Under the pieces are notes generated by a model. That model was not told the DNA's origin. It worked only from the letters and a program-made list of their open reading frames with translations, and did not search any database. DNA of 64,000 bases, taken from positions 124,001 through 188,000 of the forward strand of contig NZ_BMXN01000004.1 in assembly GCF_014651775.1 (NCBI RefSeq). Direction: 5' to 3'. Below, one piece after another: positions 18,477-27,481 of the stretch. This stretch comes from Vreelandella hamiltonii (GTDB lineage Bacteria > Pseudomonadota > Gammaproteobacteria > Pseudomonadales > Halomonadaceae). A program made the translations under genes and the position numbers. Position 1 is the stretch's first letter, and every line of letters begins with the position of its first letter.

Positions 18477-19145
18477 TCAGAACCGCCAGGTCGCGCTCAG
18501 CTGTTGAGGGGTAACCAGCAGGGCATATTCGCCTTCCAGCGTGACCGGGCCCAGCGACACACGGGCCGGTTGGAAGTGGTTGATCGCGCGGGACGCCTGA
18601 TGGGGCTGGGTCCAGATCTGTAATTCATTGATCAGCATGCCGGTGGCAAAATTGACCGCGCCATCCCGCTCACGGCCATCGGCCGCAATCACCGCGCCGG
18701 CCACGCTGTTCACCACCAGGGAGCTGACCCGCGCTTCCCAGCCACGGCGTTCGCGTTCTGCCTGGGCCAACTGCAGGCCCAACGCCTGCACCCCGCTCAA
18801 CTCGCCCTGGGCCTTCAGCCGCTCATACTCTGCCAGCGCCGCCCGATGTGGCTGGCGATCGGTGAGCGTCCCCGCCAGCGCCAGCGCCGACTTCACCACG
18901 CCAATATGCGCATCGAAACGGTCATCGCGGCTGCTGGCCTCGCTGGACTGGTAGGCATCGACCACCAGGCTGGCCGCGTAAATGCCGCTCCAGCCCGCCT
19001 CCCACCACTGTGCCTGACGCGCCCCGTTCTCGAACACGCGGTCGTACGTGGCCCACTCATCTCCAGTTTGCGCCTGGGCGGGCAGTGTCAGCACCAGCAA
19101 CGCCCCCGCCGCTAACATCTTCTGTACACGTTGCCGTAATTGCAT
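18477..19145 (-). CDS. Secreted protein of unknown function
   Basis: Protein of 222 residues with a signal peptide (ends LTLPAQAQ), so exported. I do not recognise a family. The remainder is mostly helical, with WATYDRVFENGARQAQWWEAGW near the start, GVVKSALALAGTLTDRQPHR in the middle and a beta-rich C-terminal ending SATWRF, an aromatic terminal residue as seen in outer-membrane proteins, though the protein is too short for a large barrel. It is followed by its own terminator. The ATG at 19145 was chosen over a TTG two codons upstream. Confidence 0.7.
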   Translation of the reverse strand: MQLRQRVQKMLAAGALLVLTLPAQAQTGDEWATYDRVFENGARQAQWWEAGWSGIYAASLVVDAYQSSEASSRDDRFDAHIGVVKSALALAGTLTDRQPHRAALAEYERLKAQGELSGVQALGLQLAQAERERRGWEARVSSLVVNSVAGAVIAADGRERDGAVNFATGMLINELQIWTQPHQASRAINHFQPARVSLGPVTLEGEYALLVTPQQLSATWRF

Positions 19146-19306
19146 GGCCAAACACCTGAGTCACCGAAACGATAGTGCTAAGCGTAGCACGGCGGAAAGG
19201 TGCCATGAGCGTGGAAAGTGGGTAGGCAAAGCGTGATGAGGATCAATGGTGTTTCAGGGCGAAGAGTGCTTAGATGGGGTGTGTCTAATCAGGCAAGGAG
19301 GCAGCA

Positions 19307-21982
19307 GTGACTTACTACCACTACTGGGGAAAGGCACACGCCAAGGGGAAAAGTGTCGAGTGCCATTTATTGCCGTATCACAGCCTGGATGTGGCTGCGG
19401 TGGGTTGGCTATTGCTTTCGCCGGATAGGCCGCTAACACGGCGCTTGGCATCACAGCTAAGCCTGGAACCTGAGTCTCTGCGCAACCTATTGGTTTTTTG
19501 GTTAGGTTTGCACGATATCGGTAAGTTCTCACGCGCTTTTCAAGGACTTTTCCAACCGACCTCGAACGTGAAACTAGTCCCTCGTGTTGCGCAATACGTT
19601 TATACCGAGCGCCATGACCGGTTAGGCGACGTGATTTGGGAGACAAAATATCTGGACTGGTTGGAAGATGGCACGTTGAAGTGGACAACAAGCTTGACGC
19701 GCGCTGAGCGCAAAGCGCTTCGCGCAGCTTTTTCTGTTCTCTCACCCCCCTTTTTTGGCCATCACGGCCAGCCAGTAAGCGCAGGCAATATCGGCATAGA
19801 AAGGTTTTTTTGTCGTGATGAACACGCTGATGATGTAGAGGCAACGCGGCAGTTTATTGCCGATTGGGCCAACGTCGTTCCGCCAGAGTGGCCAATCGAG
19901 CAGCTGTTTTCAGAAGAGTGGGTTTATGCCCTGCAGACGCTAAGCTGGTCAATCGCAGGCTGGGCAACCTTAAGCGACTGGTTGGGTTCGAACCAGGATC
20001 ACTTCCCCTACCTTCAAGAGCAGCTACCTCTCGCCGATTATTGGCAAATTGCGTTACACAATGCTGAGAAAGCATTGGAAGAAACAGGGTTTAACAAGGT
20101 TTCCGAACCATTGCCTTACGCGAGCATGACCGACTGGTTTGGCAAACAATCCTTCACGCCAACGCCTTTGCAGCATGCCGCCGAGACAGTGGCACTAACG
20201 GATGTGCCGCAGTTGTTTATCCTGGAAGATGTCACCGGGTCAGGCAAAACCGAGGCCGCCTGTATTCTGACGCAACGTCTATTGGCGGCAGGCCACGGCG
20301 ATGGGCTCTATTTTGCACTGCCCACCATGGCCACCTCGAACGCCATGTATTCGCGGCTGGGCAATTTGCACCGCCGCTTTTACACCGCTGAATCTACCCC
20401 CTCTTTTGTTCTTGCTCACGGCGCGCGAGAGTTAAACGACGATTTTATCGCCGCCGTTTCCGCACCTCAGCCTACTGATTTGGATTACACCGCTAGCGAG
20501 CTGTCGGCCACTAGTCGCTGCAATCAATGGCTAGCGGATTCGCGTAAAAAGGCGCTACTTGCAGAGGTCGGTGTCGGCACCATCGACCAAGCATTGATGG
20601 CCATTTTGCCGTTTCGCCACCAATCGCTGCGTTTATACGGGCTGGCGCGAAAGGTGCTCGTCATTGATGAGGTTCACGCCTACGACAATTACATGCAGAC
20701 CCTGCTGAGCCAACTGCTGAGCTATCACGCTCGACAGGGCGGTAGCGCGATTCTGCTGACCGCCACGCTTCCGCGTGCCATGCGCAGTACCTTGATGGCT
20801 GCTTGGCAAACAGGGCTTGGGCTGTTACCAACGAAACCACAAAAAGAGGACTTTCCGTTACTGACCCATGTGAGCGAAGGGCAACCGTTGGAGCTGCCGC
20901 TTGGCTCGCGCAAAGAGGTGTCCAGGAGTGTTGAAGTCGCTTGGCTAACCGAAGAAGAACAGGCGATAGAGGCGGTGCTGGCAGCAGTAGAGGCCGGTGA
21001 GTGCATCGCTTGGGTGCGCAATACGGTAGATGACGCTATTCGTGCATTCGAAGCCATCGCTGCCCTGCACCCTGATCCTGAACGCTGCCTGCTGTTCCAC
21101 AGCCGCTTTGCCATGGTGGATAGGCAGCGCATTGAGTCCCAGGTCATCGAGCGCTTAGGCAAAGACTCAACGCCTGAAATACGTCAGGGTCAAGTGTTGA
21201 TCAGTACCCAGGTATTTCAGGAGTCTCTCGACTGCGATGTGGATGTGATGATCAGCGACATTGCCCCCATCGATCTATTGATCCAGCGGGCAGGGCGGTT
21301 ACAACGCCACCAGCGTGGTGAGCGCTGCCAGCCGCGCCTGCTGGTGCTAGCACCTCCTTGGGCGGATGATCCCGATGAGCATTGGCTCAAGCGCACGCTG
21401 CCAGGTACCCAGGCGGTTTACCGCGATACGTCGTTGTGTTGGTTAACCCAGCGAGTATTGCGTCGTTTAGAAGCAATCCGTATGCCCGAAGAGGCGAGAG
21501 ATCTCATTGAAAGTGTTTATGGCGCTGTATCTGACGATATTCCTGATGCCCTGCAAGCAGCGCGCTACGAACAAAAGGGGATGCAGAGAACAGCTGGCTC
21601 GATGGCGAACTTCAACGCACTTAATCTTGATGAAGGCTACGTAAAAAGCGATCAGTGGCAGGAAGAGCAAGAGATAGGCACAAGGCTGATGGATGAGCCT
21701 ACGATCAATGTTTTGTTGCTGTTACTCACCGACGATAACGAGCTGGCGCTGTGGGCGGGAGAGCGCCGCCATGCCGATATGCTCAGCCAGGTAAAGTTAC
21801 GCCAAAGCCAGGCGTCAAAGCTCGCATCCCTACCGTGTCGCTACGAAAGCCAATGGCTTACCCTGCAAGAGCGCCATAAAGCGCTGAAGTATGTCCAGCC
21901 CTGGCTGCCTAGCGATGATCCTAATTGTGACTACGACACCCAGTGGGGAGTTAGGCTAGGCAGTAAGGAGCCAGCGCCATGA
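19307..21982 (+). CDS. cas3: CRISPR-associated helicase-nuclease Cas3 (type I-E)
   Basis: Cas3 of 891 residues, single chain with HD nuclease and SF2 helicase domains, as usual for type I-E. HD residues are visible at HDIGK (H69-D70) and GHHGQ (152-153). Helicase motifs: Walker A DVTGSGKTE (308-316) and DEVH (454-457), with motif VI around LIQRAGRLQRH. It nicks and degrades DNA recruited by Cascade. GTG 19307 follows the strong site AAGGAGG, so GTG is accepted. It is separated from the Cascade genes by an antisense DUF29 gene, so it probably has its own promoter in the 161-nt region upstream. The GC content is lower than that of its neighbours outside the locus. Confidence 0.97.
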   Translation: MTYYHYWGKAHAKGKSVECHLLPYHSLDVAAVGWLLLSPDRPLTRRLASQLSLEPESLRNLLVFWLGLHDIGKFSRAFQGLFQPTSNVKLVPRVAQYVYTERHDRLGDVIWETKYLDWLEDGTLKWTTSLTRAERKALRAAFSVLSPPFFGHHGQPVSAGNIGIERFFCRDEHADDVEATRQFIADWANVVPPEWPIEQLFSEEWVYALQTLSWSIAGWATLSDWLGSNQDHFPYLQEQLPLADYWQIALHNAEKALEETGFNKVSEPLPYASMTDWFGKQSFTPTPLQHAAETVALTDVPQLFILEDVTGSGKTEAACILTQRLLAAGHGDGLYFALPTMATSNAMYSRLGNLHRRFYTAESTPSFVLAHGARELNDDFIAAVSAPQPTDLDYTASELSATSRCNQWLADSRKKALLAEVGVGTIDQALMAILPFRHQSLRLYGLARKVLVIDEVHAYDNYMQTLLSQLLSYHARQGGSAILLTATLPRAMRSTLMAAWQTGLGLLPTKPQKEDFPLLTHVSEGQPLELPLGSRKEVSRSVEVAWLTEEEQAIEAVLAAVEAGECIAWVRNTVDDAIRAFEAIAALHPDPERCLLFHSRFAMVDRQRIESQVIERLGKDSTPEIRQGQVLISTQVFQESLDCDVDVMISDIAPIDLLIQRAGRLQRHQRGERCQPRLLVLAPPWADDPDEHWLKRTLPGTQAVYRDTSLCWLTQRVLRRLEAIRMPEEARDLIESVYGAVSDDIPDALQAARYEQKGMQRTAGSMANFNALNLDEGYVKSDQWQEEQEIGTRLMDEPTINVLLLLLTDDNELALWAGERRHADMLSQVKLRQSQASKLASLPCRYESQWLTLQERHKALKYVQPWLPSDDPNCDYDTQWGVRLGSKEPAP

Positions 21983-21987
21983 GGCAA

Positions 21988-22419
21988 TCAATGTTCGCTA
22001 GGTTGAAAACTCATGGCTTCTTCGAAGCTGTACAAACACTGCTCCGGGAATTCCTGCGGCTCTCGGTCAGTTTCAATCGCAGCGGCACGGCGAGCATCGT
22101 CATAAGCCTCGCTCATCAGTTCAGGCAGCGATGCCTTGAGGCTAGGGTTATCTTTCAGCAGGCGATTCACCTTGGTTTGAGCATCCTGAATCGTCAACCG
22201 CCAGCTACGCGAACGCCGCTCGGGTTGGTGATCCCATTTCAGCAGGTGCATCAGCAAGCGGGCCAGTTGGCTAATCAAGGCGCGTCGCTCGCTTTTCCCC
22301 ATGCTCTCAATCTCCTCGGCAAGATGCTCAAGATCCAGCTTGTCCACTTTTCCAGCGCGAAGGAGCCCGGCCTGTTCAAGCGCCCAGGCATAGGCATCCT
22401 GCTCGTAATGAATCGCCAT
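21988..22419 (-). CDS. DUF29-family protein inside the cas locus (antisense)
   Basis: A soluble protein of 143 residues with the DUF29 pattern: HYEQDAYAWALEQAGLLRAG, DLEHLAEEIESMGKSERRAL, LLMHLLKWDHQPERRSRSW and SYDEA-like spacing in the C-terminal half. DUF29 proteins are helical and have no known function. The gene lies on the opposite strand between cas3 and cas8e: its stop is 5 nt from the cas3 stop (convergent), and its ATG at 22419 (AGAGGGG-type site) faces the Cascade operon, giving an 88-bp divergent promoter region. Such an insert is not part of the canonical I-E order. Confidence 0.85.
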   Translation of the reverse strand: MAIHYEQDAYAWALEQAGLLRAGKVDKLDLEHLAEEIESMGKSERRALISQLARLLMHLLKWDHQPERRSRSWRLTIQDAQTKVNRLLKDNPSLKASLPELMSEAYDDARRAAAIETDREPQEFPEQCLYSFEEAMSFQPSEH

Positions 22420-22507
22420 TGTCCTGCCCCTCTCCGCCTTATGAATAATCCTAATATTTTTCAGTGTAAACGAAGCGCCGACACCAGACGACACTATCGA
22501 GGTGTAC

Positions 22508-24208
22508 ATGAATTTACTTGAAGACTCCTGGCTACCCTTTCTATTGAGAAATGGGGAGGTAGAGTATCTCCCCCCTTCTGCGCTAGCTGATCCTGATGTA
22601 ATCAACCTCGCCCTGCCGCGAGCAGACTTTCAGGGAGCGGCCTACCAATTTCTGATCGGCCTGCTACAAACGGCGCTGCCGCCGAAAACCCATGATGACT
22701 GGCTTGATGTGTTAATGGAGCCACCCAGTGTTGCAGCGTTGGATAAAGCATTCGCGCCTTTCAGTAGCGCTTTTGAGCTGGACGGCGATGGCCCCCGCTT
22801 TATGCAGGACCTTGACCCGCTGGACGATGTTAAAAACGCGACCGTCAGTGGTTCATTGATCGATGCTCCTGGCGCCAACGGTATCAAAAATAATACCGAC
22901 TTTTTCGTCAAGCGCGGCCGTGTTGAGGTGATGTGTGACGCCTGCGCGGCCATAGCACTGTACACCATGCAGATTAACGCCCCTGCGGGCGGTGCTGGTA
23001 TCCGTGTGGGCTTGCGTGGTGGTGGCCCACTGACAACGTTAGTGATGCCTGAGTCATCAGATGCCAGCCTGTGGGAGCGTCTGTGGCTAAACGTCATTAC
23101 ACAGAAAGAAGCCACCCAAAAAGGCCAGCAGTGGACTGCGCCGCATCCAAAAGAACCTTCGCTATTTTTCTGGATGACCAATACGCGGGTGAGCGATAAA
23201 AAAGGCACCGAGGTGCTGCCTGAAGATACCCACCCCCTGCACGCTTACTGGTCAATGCCGCGTCGCTTTCGGCTGCTATTTGAAGAAGCATATGAATGCC
23301 CGTGTGATATTTGCGGACGAAGAACCAATCGTGTGGTGCGCGAATTACGCGCCAAGAAACAGGGGGCTAACTACGACGGCCCTTGGTTACACCCGCTAAC
23401 CCCCTACCGACGTGATCCAAAAAAGCCCAATGAACTGCCGCTTTCCAGCAAAGGCCAGCCGGGTGGGCTTGGCTATCGGCACTGGTCAGGCTTTGTGCTT
23501 AACGATGAAGAAAGCAGCGGCGCAATCGCGGCTGCGGTGCTGAAAAGTTACCTCAACAAACAAAAGCTAGTGACACAAGAGCGAAGTCGTGGAGAAGACA
23601 TTCAGGTGCTGCTGAGAGAGGCACGTTTATGGGTGTTCGGCTACGACATGGACAACATGAAGCCGCGCGGCTGGTATAGCGTCGAAATGCCTCTGGTGGA
23701 AATACCACAAGGCCAGCAGGAAATGCTGCGTGCTTGGGTTCACCAACTGACCGAGCTGTCGCGCAATATCGCCTGGATGGTACGTACCCAGGTTAAAAAC
23801 GCCTGGTTCTCACGGCCATCGGATGCCAAGGGCGATATAAGCGCCATTGATAACCAGTTTTACGATGCCACTGAGCCTGAATTTTTTAAAGCGTTGCTAG
23901 CCCTGCAGCAGGTGCTGCAACAAGACGCGCCGCCACCGCATATCCCTCCTGACATCGCTGAGCGCTGGTACTTCACTCTTAAGCGCGAAGGCATGCGTGT
24001 ATTCGAAGACTTGGCACTCAGCGGTGCTCAGGAAAGCATGGATCTTGAACGTGCCACTGCTGCTCATAGGCAGTTGCAAAGCTTTCTTGGTGGCAAGAGC
24101 AAAGGTAGCAAAGTGGTGAGTGACTTTATCCAACAGGGTGATTTTGACCCCTCCGCGAAGGCCAAGCGTAATGCGGCCTCTGCTGCAACAACGACAGGAG
24201 ACGCCTGA
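22508..24208 (+). CDS. casA: Cascade large subunit Cas8e (Cse1/CasA)
   Basis: Cas8e of 566 residues, somewhat longer than the roughly 500 residues of the E. coli protein. It recognises the PAM and recruits Cas3. It starts MNLLEDSWLPFLLRNGE (family N-terminus NLLxDxWxP), then AAYQFLIGLLQTALPP, and a Zn-type CPCDICGRR cluster around residue 260, followed by the four-helix C-terminal domain. The start is the ATG at 22508, with GAGG 6 nt upstream, not the GTG two codons earlier. It begins the operon cas8e-cse2-cas7-cas5-cas6e-cas1-cas2 and overlaps cse2 by one nt (TGATG). Confidence 0.95.
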   Translation: MNLLEDSWLPFLLRNGEVEYLPPSALADPDVINLALPRADFQGAAYQFLIGLLQTALPPKTHDDWLDVLMEPPSVAALDKAFAPFSSAFELDGDGPRFMQDLDPLDDVKNATVSGSLIDAPGANGIKNNTDFFVKRGRVEVMCDACAAIALYTMQINAPAGGAGIRVGLRGGGPLTTLVMPESSDASLWERLWLNVITQKEATQKGQQWTAPHPKEPSLFFWMTNTRVSDKKGTEVLPEDTHPLHAYWSMPRRFRLLFEEAYECPCDICGRRTNRVVRELRAKKQGANYDGPWLHPLTPYRRDPKKPNELPLSSKGQPGGLGYRHWSGFVLNDEESSGAIAAAVLKSYLNKQKLVTQERSRGEDIQVLLREARLWVFGYDMDNMKPRGWYSVEMPLVEIPQGQQEMLRAWVHQLTELSRNIAWMVRTQVKNAWFSRPSDAKGDISAIDNQFYDATEPEFFKALLALQQVLQQDAPPPHIPPDIAERWYFTLKREGMRVFEDLALSGAQESMDLERATAAHRQLQSFLGGKSKGSKVVSDFIQQGDFDPSAKAKRNAASAATTTGDA

Positions 24209-24873
24209 TGAATGATGTGGAGACGCCAGAAGCAGTCGAGAAAGAAGATATTTTATCCGAGGCGGAGAAAAAAGCGCTCGTCGCTTTGAAGTTGGATGAA
24301 GCTGTCGCCCTGCGCCGCTGGTGGCAGCGGTTGACGTTAACCCCACAGGCCTTGAAAGCATTTACCCCTCAGCCACCACTGCCCCGTGGTGTGAGAGCAG
24401 TACTGCGACGTTGTGATACTGCCGAGGCCGCCATGTTAACCCAAGGTTTTCGTGAGCTATGGGCGATGCTGCCAGAAGCGACGAAACAAACGGATTATCG
24501 CGATGAAAAGCTACAAGTGTGGGCATGCATTGCGTTAATAGCTGCGGAGTTGCGCGAAGAAAAGAAGGGCGCATCGTTAGCCTTGCGCCTTGGCCAGCAA
24601 AAAGAGCAAACCAAAAAACCGCTGATGAGTGAGCTGCGTTTTCAGCAACTTCTTTCCTGCCGTACGCCGGAAGAGTTCATTCAGCGCTTACGCCGGGCGC
24701 TGGCGCTTGCAGACAAGAAAGATATCAGTGTCGTGCTGCTGGCGAGTGTTATCGCGCTCTGGTGGCGTGAGCATCGTGGGCGCTTATCTGCCAAGCCCAC
24801 TCACCGTCTTGGATTTGTACTGGCAAATGACTATTTCGCTGCAACATCTCGCTATAGCCATGGCAGCGACTGA
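24208..24873 (+). CDS. casB: Cascade small subunit Cse2 (CasB, Cas11e)
   Basis: Cse2 of 221 residues, all-helical and longer than the E. coli homologue (about 160) because of a charged N-terminal extension and loop insertions. Seen: VALRRWWQRL (surface basic helix) and LWWREHRG near the C-terminus. Two copies form the belly of Cascade and stabilise the R-loop. The ATG overlaps the casA stop. Family identity is supported mainly by gene order, basic helices and size. Confidence 0.93.
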   Translation: MNDVETPEAVEKEDILSEAEKKALVALKLDEAVALRRWWQRLTLTPQALKAFTPQPPLPRGVRAVLRRCDTAEAAMLTQGFRELWAMLPEATKQTDYRDEKLQVWACIALIAAELREEKKGASLALRLGQQKEQTKKPLMSELRFQQLLSCRTPEEFIQRLRRALALADKKDISVVLLASVIALWWREHRGRLSAKPTHRLGFVLANDYFAATSRYSHGSD

Positions 24874-24933
24874 TTTTTACGACTGACGATCAACCCTCCT
24901 GGCTTCACATAGACATCACGAATGGAGTTATTC

Positions 24934-26025
24934 ATGAGCCACTTTATTCAACTGCACCTGCTGACTTCTTATCCGCCCGCCAACCTCAACCGCGATGATT
25001 TAGGCCGTCCCAAAACTGCCTTGATGGGTGGTGCCAAGCGCCTACGTGTTTCGTCGCAAAGCCTCAAGCGTACCTGGCGTACCTCTGCTCTCTTTGAAGA
25101 AGCACTGGCGGGGCATGTGGGTACACGCACCAAGCGTCTAGGCTCTGAAGCCTATAAAGAACTGAAAGAAAAAGGGCTGGATGAAAAAACTGCAGCAGCG
25201 AGCGCAGAAAAAATAGCCGGTGTGTTTGGAAAGCTGCGTAAAGTAGAAAAAGGCGAAGCTAAAGAGTTTGAGATTGAGCAGCTAGTGCACGTTGGCTTGG
25301 AGGAGCGCCAAGCGATCAGTGCATTGGTTGAAACGCTGGCGGCAGAGAAGCGCGAGCCAAACGATGATGAATTGAAGCTCTTACGCCATAAGCCCGCCGC
25401 CGCCGATGTGGCGTTGTTTGGCCGTATGTTAGCAGCGGTACCTGAATATAACGTCGATGCCGCCTGCCAAGTGGCCCATGCGATCACTGTGCATGCTGCC
25501 GAAGTGGAAGATGATTACTTTACCGCTGTTGATGACTTAAACACCGGCGATCAAGACCGGGGTGCGGCGCATATTGGCGAATCAGGTTTTGGTGCCGGGC
25601 TGTTCTATCTCTATATCTGCATTGACCGGCAGCAGTTGGTTGAGAACTTGCAGGGCAACAGTGAGCTAGCCGATCAGGCGATTGCTGCATTGGTGGAAGC
25701 TGCGGCTAAAACGTCACCCAAAGGCAAGCAAAACAGCTTTGGTTCCCGCGCCCATGCGAGCTACGTGTTGGCTGAAAAAGGCAACCAGCAGCCGCGTTCA
25801 CTCTCCACTGCTTATCTGCGTCCGGTCGCGGGGCAAGATCAAGCACTCGATGCTATTAAGCGTATTGAAGAGCAGGCTAACGCGTTTGATAGCGCTTATG
25901 ACGCAGGTGCTGACAGTCGCTTTGTCACCAGCGCCGAGACCGGCTATGAAGAGCCGCAGCTAAAAGGCAATGTTCAAAAAGGCAGCCTTACAGAGCTGAT
26001 CGCTTTCTTAAAAGCCGACCAGTAA
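24934..26025 (+). CDS. casC: Cascade backbone subunit Cas7e (Cse4/CasC)
   Basis: Cas7e of 363 residues. Six copies form the crRNA-binding backbone. The family hallmark is at the start: IQLHLLTSYPPANLNRDDLG, then GGAKRLRVSSQSLKRTWRTS. The thumb and RRM-like fold follow, with the FTAVDDL motif around residue 195 and AYLRPVAG near 290. ATG 24934 with a GGAG site 8 nt upstream. Confidence 0.96.
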   Translation: MSHFIQLHLLTSYPPANLNRDDLGRPKTALMGGAKRLRVSSQSLKRTWRTSALFEEALAGHVGTRTKRLGSEAYKELKEKGLDEKTAAASAEKIAGVFGKLRKVEKGEAKEFEIEQLVHVGLEERQAISALVETLAAEKREPNDDELKLLRHKPAAADVALFGRMLAAVPEYNVDAACQVAHAITVHAAEVEDDYFTAVDDLNTGDQDRGAAHIGESGFGAGLFYLYICIDRQQLVENLQGNSELADQAIAALVEAAAKTSPKGKQNSFGSRAHASYVLAEKGNQQPRSLSTAYLRPVAGQDQALDAIKRIEEQANAFDSAYDAGADSRFVTSAETGYEEPQLKGNVQKGSLTELIAFLKADQ

Positions 26026-26034
26026 GGAGGCGGC

Positions 26035-26784
26035 ATGACCGACTATCTTATTTTTCGGCTCTATGCGCCGCTTGCCAGTTGGGGCGAGGCCGCCGTTGGT
26101 GAAACGCGCCCTACGGCGACTTATCCGGGCAAAGGGGCTATTTTGGGACTGCTGGGGGCCGCTCTAGGTATTCGTCGTGATGACGATGCAGGCCAAATGG
26201 AGCTGCGTGACAGCATTGCCATGGGCGTAAAACAGTACACCTCCGGTATGTTAATGCGCGACTACCACACGGTTCAGATGCCTGCCGCACAGTCAAAAGT
26301 GAGCTACCAAACCCGCAAAGAAGAACTAAGCGGGCCGCGCGATGTGTTGAAAACAATTCTCTCTAGCCGGGATTATCGCTGCGACGGTCTATGGACAGTA
26401 GCCGTCTGGCTAACGCCAGAAGCAACGTTGACACTTTCTGAACTGGAGCAAGCGCTAAAAATTCCCCGTTACCCGCTTTATTTAGGGCGCAAATCCTGCC
26501 CGCCCTCTGCGCCACTTGCACCTCAATTGCGGCAGTGTTCCACGCTTAAGGAAGCCCTGGATGTGGCGTTTCCTAAACTGGCGGTTAACTGTCAAGAAGA
26601 CAGGAAGGCACTGCGATTTCCTGATGAAGCGTTATACGCATGGGAGGGCGAGGCGAGCGGTTTAGATGGTAGCCAAGTGGCAGAGTACAACGATGTATGG
26701 GATTTGCCGCTAAATCGCCGTCGTTGGCAGTTTGGCCCTCGGTTAGAGTTTCGCCGTTCAGTGGCAGCCGAGGAGGCACGCTAA
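26035..26784 (+). CDS. casD: Cascade subunit Cas5e (CasD)
   Basis: Cas5e of 249 residues. It binds the 5' handle of the crRNA and anchors Cas8e. It has the RAMP start YLIFRLYAPLASWGEAAVGE, then RPTATYPGKGAILGLLGAALG and RDYHTVQMP, all strongly conserved in Cas5e. Stop TAA overlaps the start of cas6e by one nt (TAATG). Confidence 0.95.
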   Translation: MTDYLIFRLYAPLASWGEAAVGETRPTATYPGKGAILGLLGAALGIRRDDDAGQMELRDSIAMGVKQYTSGMLMRDYHTVQMPAAQSKVSYQTRKEELSGPRDVLKTILSSRDYRCDGLWTVAVWLTPEATLTLSELEQALKIPRYPLYLGRKSCPPSAPLAPQLRQCSTLKEALDVAFPKLAVNCQEDRKALRFPDEALYAWEGEASGLDGSQVAEYNDVWDLPLNRRRWQFGPRLEFRRSVAAEEAR

Positions 26785-27473
26785 TGTATCTCTCACGCGT
26801 ACGTGTCGACCTGAACGGGCTGTCTCGTGACAAGCTATTTGATGTGATGAATGCAGAAGCCTACACCGCGCATCAGCTTTTGTGGCAGCTATTTCCCGAG
26901 CATGAAGGCCCCCGCCCGTTTCTTTTCAGGCAGGAAATAGAAGAAGCCGAAGAGGGTAAAACCATAAAAGGGTTGCCGCTCTTTTATGTTCTTTCAGACC
27001 GTGAACCTGTATCAGTGGCAGGCTTGCTTACTGCAGAGAGTAAATCTTATGCACCTGAGCTAAAAGCGGGAGATATGTTGGCATTCCGCCTGCGTGCTAA
27101 CCCCACGATGGCAGTGCATGTGCCGGGGCAACGTGGCCAACGTGCCGATGTGTTAATGGTCGCCAAAAAGCCATTCGCGCCGGGGCAGCGTACTAGCCAA
27201 GCTTGCGTTGAGGCGATGAATAGTAAGGCCCGTGAGTGGCTCGAAAGCCGTGCTGAAACGTGGGGCTTTCGCCTACCGGTGACGCCAGAGTTAGGTGCCT
27301 ACCGTCAACATGTATTGAACAAAGGCAGCGGCAAGCCAGTTCAATTCTCCACGGTGGATTACGAAGGTCTGCTGGAAGTGACCCATCCAGGAAAGCTGAT
27401 CGAAACCATGGCTCACGGCATTGGTCGGGCCAAGGCATTCGGTGGAGGTTTGCTACTACTGCGCCGACCTTAG
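26784..27473 (+). CDS. casE: Cascade crRNA endonuclease Cas6e (CasE)
   Basis: Cas6e of 229 residues. It cuts pre-crRNA at the base of the repeat hairpin and stays bound to the 3' stem-loop. Start is MYLSRVRVDL; the early YTAHQLLWQLFPEH holds the catalytic His region, and the C-terminal glycine-rich loop GIGRAKAFGGGLLLL is the Cas6 signature. It is translated from the overlapping ATG at 26784. Confidence 0.96.
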   Translation: MYLSRVRVDLNGLSRDKLFDVMNAEAYTAHQLLWQLFPEHEGPRPFLFRQEIEEAEEGKTIKGLPLFYVLSDREPVSVAGLLTAESKSYAPELKAGDMLAFRLRANPTMAVHVPGQRGQRADVLMVAKKPFAPGQRTSQACVEAMNSKAREWLESRAETWGFRLPVTPELGAYRQHVLNKGSGKPVQFSTVDYEGLLEVTHPGKLIETMAHGIGRAKAFGGGLLLLRRP

Positions 27474-27481
27474 GAGGCAAC

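Noticed and set aside
22502-22507. GTG start for cas8e two codons before the ATG
   Set aside because: The GAGG site is correctly spaced for the ATG at 22508, and the family N-terminus starts there.
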